The notes under the pieces: generated by a model
Told to the model about the DNA's origin: nothing
Database searches by the model: none
The model's input: only the letters and a program-made list of their open reading frames with translations
NCBI GenBank assembly: GCA_004335835.1
Contig: RWJK01001306.1
Coordinates: forward strand, 1,376 to 17,208
Direction: 5' to 3'
DNA: 15,833 nt
Source: Scenedesmus sp. ARA3
Taxonomy: Eukaryota > Chlorophyta > Chlorophyceae > Sphaeropleales > Scenedesmaceae
Part shown: positions 8,665 through 15,833 of the stretch, piece after piece
Layout: the number at the start of each line of letters is the position of its first letter
Numbering within the stretch: position 1 is the first letter of the stretch
Made by a program: the position numbers and the translations under genes

Positions 8665-9477
8665 GACCTACCACTTATCTTAACGCTGCTGAAGCTGAAT
8701 TGGCTGGGCACAGAACGCTTGCGCAGCAGCACAGCTCCTGGCGTTGCACAGCTGACAGCCTTGCAGCACTTTGAAGTAGACGTATATGATTCTCAAATCT
8801 GCCCCAGCATCGTGCGGCACATGCAGCAGCTGCGGCACCTGGACCTGCAGGACATAGTAGGCGAAGAGCTGCCAGTGCTGCTGTCTGCGCTGCAGAGCAT
8901 GCAGCAGCTGCAGCACCTGAGCCTCTATAGCAACATTGGCCACGCTCCTGAAGACATTGCAGTGCAGCAGTATGCAGCGCTTACAGCATCTTCTGAGCTC
9001 ACGCACCTGGACGTTTCATGGGACGACCATGTGATGGCGGGTGGTGCACCACAGAATATGTTTGCGGAGGGCAAGCAGCTGCCGTTGCTGCAGAACCTGT
9101 ATTTTGGGATGGACCGCGGGGGAGGCCACTGTCCGCAGCTGTTTGAGCAAGGTGACCTGGCGCGGCTGGCAGCAGCCTGCCCTGCGCTGCAACAACTCTG
9201 GATGCTGTCACGCATCGAGCATCATGATGAGATAGCTAATCTGGCGCTGCTCACATCAGTGACACAGCTCCATGTGGCCTGCGGGGATCTGCCTTTGCGA
9301 CAGCTCACAGCAGTACTGCTGCAGATGAGCCAGCTAGTAGACCTGCAGGTGTCTGGCTTGGATGCGTTTGGGCTGGCAGCGCTCACGCAGCTGACAGGGC
9401 TGCGGCACCTCTTTGTGGAGTCGCAACTACATCAGCCGCTGCTGGAAGCGCCCGGCAACGTGTCACTGCACAGCAGG
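8665..9477 (+). CDS. Copy 2 exon 3: main LRR block
   Basis: 271 open codons, phase 0 at both ends, starting DLPLILTLLKLNWLG and ending VSLHSR before GTGAGC. LRR strands include LTALQHFEV, MQQLRHLDLQDI, MQQLQHLSLYS, SSELTHLDVS, LPLLQNLYF, MSQLVDLQVSG and LTGLRHLFVE. The conserved landmark is GDLARLAAACPAL. No disruption was seen. Confidence 0.85.
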
Positions 9478-9871
9478 GTGAGCGTGTGGAATTGAGGGGA
9501 AAGTTGCGCAGGTCTGTGCAGCTGGTGGCACAATGTCCGATGTGGTTGCTGTACTCCTTTGCCAGATCTGTCTAGAGTGTGCTGAATCTAGGCATGGGCC
9601 GTGCAGGAGGTAGCAGCGTCATTGTGAATACATGGCACCTGGTAATGTGTGCAGCGCAGTTCGCTGCTAGGTTGAAAGGTGCGTAGAAGCAGGCGCCCTC
9701 TGCAGCCAGAAACTCACATGGTGTGGCTGCTGTCTCATGCTGCTGACTGCAGATGTCAGATACAAGAGTGGCGGCAGGTGCATCAAGCATGGCTGGAGAC
9801 CACAATTGTGTGCCCCATGTTGTTCTAACGTTGCCAATTTGCCAACTTGCGTGTTGCTGCTGTGCCTGCAG

Positions 9872-9979
9872 GCCTCCCCGCCAGACGTGTGGTCGCAGCT
9901 GCAGGAGCTGTGCTTGCAGGACAGGCTTGGTGCAGCTGCTATTGCGCAGTTGAAGGCAGAGCAGGCGGCCAGATCGTGA
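9872..9979 (+). CDS. Copy 2 exon 4: C-terminal exon
   Basis: After acceptor CTGTGCCTGCAG it encodes 35 residues, ASPPDVWSQLQELCLQDRLG, then AAAIAQLKAEQAARS and TGA. The first 22 residues nearly match copy 3. The tail is short and lacks copy 3's acidic extension. Confidence 0.8.
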   Translation, partial: ASPPDVWSQLQELCLQDRLGAAAIAQLKAEQAARS

Positions 9980-10048
9980 CAGGATTAAGAGCAGCAGCAA
10001 GGAAGAAGCAACGCCTTAGAAGCAGGCTGCTTTGCACACGTGCATGTG

Positions 10049-10062
10049 TGATGCATGCATCA
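10049..10062. repeat. 14-bp perfect palindrome in the copy 2 3' flank
   Basis: TGATGCATGCATCA is self-complementary. The corresponding site of copy 3 (near 14249-14260) keeps TGATGCATGCA but loses the last bases. It lies about 70 nt after the copy 2 stop in a conserved 3' block. Confidence 0.4.
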
Positions 10063-10379
10063 CAGTGGCAGGGTGAGAGGGAGGGCCAGGCGGCGTAGTG
10101 AGGTGCAGTCGGTTATGGGTGTTTTGCTGCACACGCTACAACTGGGTGCCATGCACTGTCAGCTGGTACCGCAGCACCAGCAGTGCTGTGGCAAATGGTA
10201 ATATGATGATGATATTGATGACGGTGATAAACACCAGCAGTGCGTCTCAGGTGTGCGCAAAGCTGTTTGCAGCGGCACGCACCATGCCTTTGCAGTAACA
10301 TGTGCTACTCATGCTTCTGGAGTTTTTCGGATGTGTTGTCAACCTTTCAGGCTGAGCGCAGGCAGATGCAATGAAGTTG

Positions 10380-10396
10380 ACACACACACACACACA
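10380..10396. repeat. (AC)8 microsatellite
   Basis: A short pure dinucleotide run in the copy 2/copy 3 intergenic region. Confidence 0.85.
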
Positions 10397-10877
10397 GCTG
10401 GCATTTGGGCACTGCCAATGGGCAGTGGATGCTGCTGTTACTGCTGGTCAGTGACAGCAATGGTGTCGTCATTAGGTGATGCTGCAGGTGTATTGTGGTG
10501 GATTGGACGACGAAAAAACAGCTGCAAGTTATTTGTCACACCATAAGGACGTTCTCTTCATACACACAAACGTGAATAGGCAAGGCGATCACACCTGCAG
10601 CAGAGTGCATACCCGCCAATGCCGCACGACAGCTGAACCGGCGCAGGTCCGAGTTGCTAGGCTTGCTTCAACGCGTATTAAGTGACAACGCGTGGGGCAC
10701 ACATGCCTTCCGATACGGTGGGTGTGCTGACCGGTTTCATCACGCTTCCGGTACCGACAGTATGCGCTGCACGCGTGCGAGAGCAGTAATCAGAATGAGG
10801 GGGGACTAACCAGAATGCAGGGACAGGCGTTCAAAGCATTTGAACCGATTGTGAGCTTTGGTCACAATGAGCAGCAA

Positions 10878-10901
10878 CAGCAGCAGCAGCAGCAGCAGCA
10901 G
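10878..10901. repeat. (CAG)8 microsatellite
   Basis: Eight pure CAG units about 285 bp upstream of the copy 3 ATG. It is not in a supported coding frame, and the minus-strand poly-Leu/poly-Ala reading frames are repeat artefacts. Confidence 0.85.
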
Positions 10902-11185
10902 CTCCTGCTGTTTGCTGCACCTGCAAATTAGCCACGGTTTGCACCAGCAGCTGGGGTGATTTCCATTCAAGCAGAAAGCGCACATGGCGTTCAACACCCA
11001 TAAGTGCGCAGCAGCGTCGCCACGGAGGGGTGCGACCTGTTGTTGCTGTCGTCAAGCGTACCCTGCTTCATCAGCCCAGCCTCACCCCTGTTTCCCATGC
11101 ACATTGTGTCTCTGTTAATTATCCTTCCTGAATAAGAACGCAAACAGTATATTTGTTCAATCTCCAATGCACTTTGCAGGTGACC

Positions 11186-12300
11186 ATGCCTCCTTTACCT
11201 GATGACCTTTTGGCCAAGCTACTGAGCTGTGTGGATGCTCAGCAGCGGATTGGCACCTGCAGCCTGGTCTGCCGTGCGTGGCGAGCTGCAGCAGCAGCAG
11301 CAACGCAAGACATCAGCGTCACTATGCACCTGCAGGACACATCAGACCAGCTAGATGCGCGCTGCAGCTCTCTGGCTGCATGGCTTTCCCAACATGGCCG
11401 GCTGACCAGCGGGTTGAGCCTGGCATGCAACGAGTGTGATGGCTGGCCAGGCGGAATGTTCACTTGCAACAAAAATCCCGCACGCCCCTCCCTCCCCCTG
11501 CCATGCGCACAGCTGTGCCAGCTGCAGCACTTGCGTCTCAGTGGCGTTCTGCTGCTACCAGATGCAGCGGCAACAGCGGCAGCCGCAGCAGCGGCAGCGG
11601 CGGCGGCAGCAGCACACCAGGAAGCCACCACAAGGCGCGTCACGCGCGGCAGCATCCACAAGATGCGTCAGCAGCAGTCCCGGGCGGGCCCTGAATTCCT
11701 GTCAGGGCTGAGCAGCCTCACTAAGCTGCAGCTAGTCAACTGCGGCATAGCAGGGTGGGGCGAAGGCCTAGCTGGGCTGTCTGCTTTGAAGCAGCTGCGG
11801 CACCTGCAGCTGGGAGACTTGAAGGTGGAGGCATCTGATGGTGGTCCTGCAAGGCAGAAAGTGCAGCATACCAACCCCGTGATGGCTGCTCTAGGTGTGC
11901 CACTCATAGTGCGGAACACACCGCAGATCTGTGCCGGATTAGCCGCTGCTCTGCCACACCTGCCGCAGCTTACGTCCTCAGCATCAACGAGTGGGAGTTG
12001 GAGGCTTCAGTTCTGCAGGGCCTGAGTAAGCTGCAGCAGCTGCGTGAGCTTCGCTTGCAGGACTTCCTGCAAAGCGCCCAACTGCGTGTTGCTTGCCGCG
12101 AAACGCTTGCGAACCTGCCTGGCAGCCTCTCTGCCCTGTCCATCTCTGCAATGTGTTGGGCCACGGAATGCGAGCCAATTGTGCTGGACAGCAGCAGCAC
12201 TGGCAGGCTGCAGCAGCTCAGTAGGCTGCAGCAGCTCGAGCTGTCGGGGTTTGCTGCATGGCCTCAGCCAGCTGACAAGCCTCAACCTTGGCTATGGGTG
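11186..12300 (+). CDS. Copy 3 exon 1: F-box plus first LRR block, two indels
   Basis: The F-box has QQRIGTCSLVCRAWR, then LAAWLSQHGRLTSGLSLACN and an interrupted alanine run (11564-11614), then RRVTRGSIHKMRQQQS and LRRs such as LKQLRHLQLGDLKV. After the first shift, a second frame carries ASVLQGLSKLQQLRELRLQD. After the 23-base loss, the original frame gives HGLSQLTSLNLGYG before donor GTGAGT at 12301. Confidence 0.75.
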
Positions 12301-12540
12301 GTGAGTGGGCAGCACTTGCATGTCACCCGCAGCAGGATGTAACATGCATGGCGCGCATGCGGCAGTGGATGTGCTTCTGTAGATGTATGCGTGATGCATA
12401 AGCTGTTGAGGAATCATGCCTGGTTCTGGTTGTTTTGCAGCACATACATGAGCAGTTCACCCAACCTGTTGACGCACCACTGGTTTCATTGTCTCGGTGT
12501 GCTGTTGATGTGATTGCTCTATGCTGCATCCTGCCTGCAG

Positions 12541-12637
12541 TTTTGAGAAGGGCGCAACTGCCCCCTGCCCGCCGTGGAGCACGCTGCAGCAGCTGCGAGA
12601 GCTACGCTTGGGTGTCAACAACCTGGAGATGCTGCAG
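12541..12637 (+). CDS. Copy 3 exon 2: single-LRR exon
   Basis: After acceptor CCTGCCTGCAG it reads FEKGATAPCPPWSTLQQLRE, then LRLGVNNLEMLQ. The length (97 nt) and phases equal those of copy 2. The donor is GTCTGA rather than GTGAGY, which may weaken splicing. Confidence 0.7.
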
Positions 12638-12889
12638 GTCTGACCTGCTGCAGCTCACACATACTACTGCTCTGCCTGGTTGCAGCCAGCACTTTTTGAA
12701 CATTGTTGCCGTGGTAAGCCATGACCCAGCTCAAGTGAAAGGTGTAGTGCAGCGTCGCCATCTGCTGAAACAGGCGCAGCTATGCGGTAACAGCAGGATG
12801 ACAACCATGAAACAGCATGCCACACACATAACCTCGGCGGCACTGCTGCTGCTGCCTGCTGCCGCTGCTTGCGCTACTTGCTGCTGCAG

Positions 12890-13719
12890 GGGCTGCCACT
12901 GGGCCTAACGCTGTTGGAGCTGGAGAGTATTGGCAAAGGACTTTTGAGCAACAGCACAGCCCCCAGCATTGCACAGCTGACAGCCCTGCAGCATTTCAAG
13001 GTGGAGGCGGGAAACGGGCAAGTGTGCCCCAGCATTTTGCTGCACATGCAGCACTTGCAGCACCTGGACCTGTCTCACATAGCGGGCCAAGGAGTGCCAG
13101 TGCTGCTAGCTGCGTTGCACAAGATGCAGCAGCTGCAGCACCTGAACCTCAACAGCCAAAGTTGCCAGCCACTTGAAGAGGATGCGATGCAGCAGTATGC
13201 AGCGCTCACCGCATCAACCCACCTTGCGGAGCTTGATATGTGTTACGATGAACACATACTGGCAACTGGCGCGGCGCGGTATATGTTTGCAGCAGGCAAG
13301 CAGCTGCCGCATCTGACACGGCTGTGGTGCACTTTGGGCTTGAAGACTGGGACTGCACCGACCTCCCGCAGCCATTTGGCCCAGGTGATATAGCGCGGCT
13401 GGCAGCAGCCTGCCCTGCTTTGCAGGAGCTTTGGGTGCTTCCCTGTATCCAGGCAAGCGCAGACATAGCCAACTTAACCCTTCCCACGTCAGTGACGCAG
13501 CTCAAAATTGGAGGCTGGGACTTGCCAGCTCGTACGCTGACATCAGCTCTTGTGAAGATGAATCAGCTGGTGGACCTGCACGTGTGTGGTGTGGACTATT
13601 TTGGGGCTTGTGGGCTGGCAGCTTTGACAGAGCTGACAGGGCTGCAGCACCTGGTTGTGGAGGCCAAGGAAGAGCAGGAGCTGCTGGATCGGCATGACTT
13701 TGTGTCGCTGAGTAGCAGG
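12890..13719 (+). CDS. Copy 3 exon 3: main LRR block with frameshift
   Basis: It starts GLPLGLTLLELESIGKG after a CTG-rich acceptor tract. It matches copy 2 to about 13322, then the frame shifts: HFGLEDWDCTDLPQPFGPGD, then IARLAAACPALQEL, continue in another frame to VSLSSR and donor GTGAGT. The exon length (830) is not a multiple of three, whereas copies 1 and 2 are (912, 813). Confidence 0.75.
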
Positions 13720-14050
13720 GTGAGTGAAAAATTGCATGCGAGAGGGGTGCGTGTTTGCTGCGGGCCAGTGGCATGTAGAGTGCAGAGTGCTTAATGCAGG
13801 GTATATGTGCATGTCGAGTGGTATGTTGTAGGGCTGTTGCATGAGACGCTGCAGTGCTTGTGGGTATTAGGATGCTTGGATAGGAGGTGCAGCAGCGCGA
13901 GATGATGTGCTGCGCAAACGTAGCTACGATCTGCTGCTGACTGCATATGTGTGGCGCAACGGGTGTAACAAGCGTGGCTGGTGGCCGACACCACACTCCG
14001 CTAACACTGTGGTTCTCTTGCTGTGCTGTGCATTGCTGCTGTGCCTGCAG

Positions 14051-14203
14051 GCCTCACCACCAGACGTGTGGTCGCAGCTGCGGCAGCTCTGCTTGCAGGA
14101 CAGGCGTGGTGCAGCTGCACTTGCAGGAAACTTGCAAGAGCCCAGCTCGTGGGAAGACTCTTCGGAGGAATCTGATGATGCTGATGATGGCAGCAGCATG
14201 TAA
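14051..14203 (+). CDS. Copy 3 exon 4: C-terminal exon with acidic tail
   Basis: After acceptor CTGTGCCTGCAG it encodes ASPPDVWSQLRQLCLQDRRG, then a Ser/Asp/Glu-rich end (WEDSSEESDDADDGSSM) and TAA 14201-14203. The acidic extension is absent from copies 1 and 2. Confidence 0.75.
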   Translation, partial: ASPPDVWSQLRQLCLQDRRGAAALAGNLQEPSSWEDSSEESDDADDGSSM

Positions 14204-14795
14204 GGTGTAGTTTGGCTAGAAGCAGGCTGCTGCATGGGCATGCATGTGTGATGCATGCACCGCTGTTTGGGGTTGAGAGGCATTGAGCATGTGGCAGCGG
14301 CGAGCATTGCAGCTGTGCCACTGGCAGGCGGCAGCATGCATCAGAGCTTGTGTGCAGCCATTGTGTATTCTGATGAGCTTTCTCCTGGTGGCTTTTCATA
14401 TTTTGCAACAACCTTTGCTCAGGTGCAGGCACAGCAGACAGACAATGTGTTAATGGTGTGCTGGCTGCTGTTCGGCACTGGTGTTGCGCTGCTTTTGTGT
14501 AACGTTTGATGTTGAAATGTTCATGGTGCGTCTCCTATACACGTATGTCACCTGGGTTGTAGTTCTGTATATTTTGTGCGACGGTCACAGTATCACTAAA
14601 GTATGGCTAGCCAAGTCAAGCGCTTGACCTAGTCAAGGGCCTTGCGCAGATGCTGCAGGCTACTTCAAGCTCAGATCCGCCCCATCTAGTACCTCTGATG
14701 TGAAACAATCTTTGTGTCTGCTACGTCGGCGTTGCTGCACCGCTCAAATCCTCCTGGGCGCCTAGTTTTCTGTGATGCAAAAGCAGTTGTAGTCC
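14204..14795. other. Copy 3 3' UTR and flank
   Basis: TGTAA 14498-14502 is the likely poly(A) signal. Beyond it lies GTCAAGCGCTTGAC (14615-14628), a 14-bp perfect palindrome whose GTCAAGCGCT half recurs near 14984. No gene is supported. An ATG-less frame that runs into the palindrome at 14830 is rejected. Confidence 0.5.
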
Positions 14796-15471
14796 CTGCA
14801 TTGGGACCCTCGATGCCACGTGGCATTTTAAAATTGTCTTATCGGGCTCCACTAGGCCGCAGTCTCAGTGCACTGAGACTGCGGCCTAGTGGAGCCCGAT
14901 AAGACAATTTTGAAATTTGTCCAAGCCGCCCTCTGAGGTCGTCTGATAAAGACAATGGTAATAAATAACTTATTTGAGGCTTGTCAAGCGCTGTAGACCC
15001 AGGCACTAATGTTGACTCTTTCTCCCTGTGGGCAGTGATTTCAAGTGGCTGGCCCCCTCTTTGAGCTGTTTGGGGCGGCCACATTTTTGTAGTATTTCAC
15101 ATTTAAGGAAAACTCTGTATTGAGCTTTTTGAGAGCAGGTGACTGTGTGCGAAACTGTTTTCATAACTTCGCCCGAGGCGGGAACGGCAGATGATCTCGT
15201 TCGCAAAAGAATACATGAACCGTATTCAAAGTTACCTTTAAGCCGAAAAGTGTAATCTGTCTCTAGATGTCAAAAGCTGTTCATAACTTTGGCCGTGGGC
15301 CGGCTTGCACCTTGAAGCAATGCTTCATATAATTTTCTTGTCTAGTAAATAAATTTGTCTAAGCCAGAATTGGTTGTTCGGCTCTTAGTCGAGAAGTGCA
15401 AAAAAACGGGTCAAGACTCCTGTTAGTCGCACCACAACTTTCACCAGTGGGCATCGAGGGTCCCACTGCAG
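14796..15471. mobile_element. Candidate non-autonomous element with inverted-repeat ends
   Basis: CTGCATTGGGACCCTCGATG... (14796-14817) is repeated inverted as ...CATCGAGGGTCCCACTGCAG (15450-15471): 22 bp with one mismatch. Inside lie an 82-bp perfect palindrome and a direct repeat AAATTTGTCYAAGCC (14913-14927, 15351-15365). CATAACTT-centred repeats occur near 15155 and 15278. The base composition is more AT-rich than the F-box genes. No target-site duplication or transposase was recognised, and an open frame crosses the right repeat, so the element limits are uncertain. Confidence 0.4.
14830..14911. repeat. 82-bp perfect palindrome with no spacer
   Basis: The 41-nt left arm (14830-14870, beginning AAAATTGTCTTATCGGGCTC) is followed at once by its exact reverse complement (14871-14911). 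It would form a long hairpin or cruciform. The lack of both loop and mismatch points to a very recent fold-back duplication, a mobile-element end, or a chimeric assembly join. Confidence 0.95.
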
Positions 15472-15575
15472 AGCCCCTTCAACTTCACGTTGACCAACAA
15501 GTTGCGGGTGCATCGATGGCTATCGAACGGTATTTTCAGTCAATTAAAAAGCTTAAACGCCAATGGGCGGAGTAG
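15363..15575 (+). other. Unrecognised open frame in the right-edge region
   Basis: A frame open from 15363 to TAG 15573-15575 has an internal ATG at 15516 (MAIERYFQSIKKLKRQWAE). The Lys/Arg-rich helical end looks protein-like, and the frame crosses the right inverted repeat. It may be part of a transposon gene, but no family was recognised. Confidence 0.25.
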
Positions 15576-15790
15576 GTTCAACTCAACTCCCGCCGATAAC
15601 TGTTTCCTCGTCAAGTGCTGAGCAGGCACAGGCGTCTGCTCGGATTGACGCACAGGCCTTCACGTTTGATGCAGCCTACTCTTGGTCTAAAGAATGTACG
15701 AGGTGGTCGGCTGATCAACGGCTTATGATCCAGCTGCTGAGCAGAAGGAACTGGCTTTGTTCAAGCTCCGGCCACTATGGCCAAGCCTGA
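15563..15790 (+). CDS. Unrecognised small ORF at the right edge
   Basis: The ATG at 15563 gives 75 residues. A Ser/Ala/Gln-rich start (QLPPITVSSSSAEQAQASAR) leads to FDAAYSWSKECTRWSADQR and a TGA at 15788. A third frame opens after TGA 15712-15714 (AYDPAAEQKELALFKLRPLW) and runs off the window. One gene with an intron or a frameshift is possible. No family was recognised. Confidence 0.3.
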   Translation: MGGVGSTQLPPITVSSSSAEQAQASARIDAQAFTFDAAYSWSKECTRWSADQRLMIQLLSRRNWLCSSSGHYGQA

Positions 15791-15833
15791 TCCACAAACC
15801 ATCCTCAAGTCGTCCACAGCGCCTGACTGGTGC

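Larger units (their letters stand above)
6535..9979 (+). pseudogene. F-box/LRR protein, tandem copy 2 (in-frame TAA in exon 1)
   Basis: Paralogue of copy 1 with exons 6535-7658, 8261-8357, 8665-9477 and 9872-9979. The ATG at 6535 opens MPSLPDDLVVKLLSFVD, a clean F-box start that matches copy 3 (MPPLPDDLLAKLLSCVD). Reading through one stop, it spans about 713 codons. TAA 7345-7347 falls at codon 271, where copy 3 has a Gln codon. The frame continues intact after it through all remaining exons, so the change is either recent, bypassed, or an error. Unspliced around the TAA, the product would be 270 residues: the F-box and the first LRRs only. The TAA sits inside GTAAGG, a good splice donor, so an added in-frame intron could remove it (see findings). 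Other marks are a Thr23-Ala10 run and a (CTG)33 acceptor tract. Confidence 0.75.
9980..11179. other. Intergenic region between copies 2 and 3
   Basis: No gene is supported. The first part (10018-10080) resembles the 3' flank of copy 3 (14219-14282), including GATGCATGCA. Simple repeats are (AC)8 at 10380-10396 and (CAG)8 at 10878-10901. No TGTAA was seen in this stretch, so the end of the copy 2 transcript is not marked by the usual signal. An acceptor-like CACTTTGCAG ends at 11179, before the copy 3 ATG. Confidence 0.5.
11186..14203 (+). pseudogene. F-box/LRR protein, tandem copy 3 (three indels)
   Basis: Paralogue closest to copy 2, with exons 11186-12300, 12541-12637, 12890-13719 and 14051-14203. 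The ATG at 11186 opens MPPLPDDLLAKLLSCVD. Three disruptions show against copy 2. One base is lost near 11975 (ACGTCCTCAGC where ACGTaCCTCAGC is expected). 23 bases are lost near 12253, removing about eight residues after LSG. A third shift lies near 13325. The first shift leads to TGA 12023-12025 after 279 codons. The second restores the original frame, and the third leads to TAG 13391-13393. The exon 2 donor is a weak GTCTGA (12638). All exons and junction phases are otherwise kept, so decay is recent or the indels are sequencing errors. TGTAA 14498-14502 is a likely poly(A) signal, about 300 nt after the stop. Confidence 0.75.

Noticed and set aside
8491..9495. A single long ORF with a poly-leucine tract leading into LRRs, as a membrane-anchored protein
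   Set aside because: The poly-Leu comes from the intronic CTG repeat. The paralogues show a splice acceptor exactly after it, there is no ATG start, and retaining intron 2 from exon 2 meets a stop at 8394-8396.
14714..15084. ORFs on both strands sharing the same C-terminal sequence (SYRAPLGRSLSALRLRPSGA)
   Set aside because: The identity arises from the perfect palindrome at 14830-14911, and neither frame resembles a protein family.
1..15833. tRNA, rRNA or other structured RNA genes
   Set aside because: I looked for cloverleaf-type arms, B-box-like motifs and rRNA signatures and saw none I could support by eye.

Overview
The window looks like nuclear DNA of a chlorophyte green alga, most likely a chlorophycean of the Scenedesmus/Tetradesmus type. 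This is inferred from three things: intron-rich genes with GTGAGY...CTGCAG splice sites, abundant CAG/CTG/GCA microsatellites inside and next to coding exons, and TGTAA motifs placed where green algal poly(A) signals sit. Bacterial operon features are absent, and every confidently placed gene is on the + strand.

Layout: (1) Positions 3-56 hold a possible C-terminal tail of an upstream gene, followed by about 1.6 kb of non-coding flank with several TGTAA motifs. (2) Three tandem, head-to-tail paralogous genes fill about 1.7-14.2 kb. Each encodes an N-terminal F-box followed by a long leucine-rich-repeat (LRR) region. Comparing the copies fixes a shared four-exon structure: a large F-box+LRR exon, a small LRR exon of 97-106 nt, a large LRR exon of 813-912 nt, and a short terminal exon. 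The junction phases (2, 0, 0) are the same in all three. Copy 1 (about 1676-5421) is uninterrupted over its four shared exons, but its start codon is uncertain. Copy 2 (6535-9979) has an in-frame TAA in its first exon. Copy 3 (11186-14203) carries three indels and is probably a pseudogene, unless these are assembly errors. Copies 2 and 3 resemble each other more than copy 1 and share 3'-flank sequence, so they look like the more recent duplicates. (3) From about 14.5 kb to the end the sequence is more AT-rich. It holds an 82-bp perfect palindrome, a 22-bp inverted-repeat pair 632 bp apart and short direct repeats, and looks like debris of a mobile element. Unrecognised short ORFs run off the right edge.

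Expected function: an F-box binds Skp1 of an SCF ubiquitin ligase and the LRR arc selects a substrate. That is family knowledge, and nothing here identifies the substrate. The cluster looks like an actively evolving family, with repeat expansion, exon-end reiteration, pseudogenisation and intron growth all visible side by side.

The most unusual signals are a pure 33-unit CTG run that directly abuts a 3' splice site in copy 2, and four tandem copies of an exon end plus its splice donor in intron 1 of copy 1. I saw no convincing new multi-gene system.
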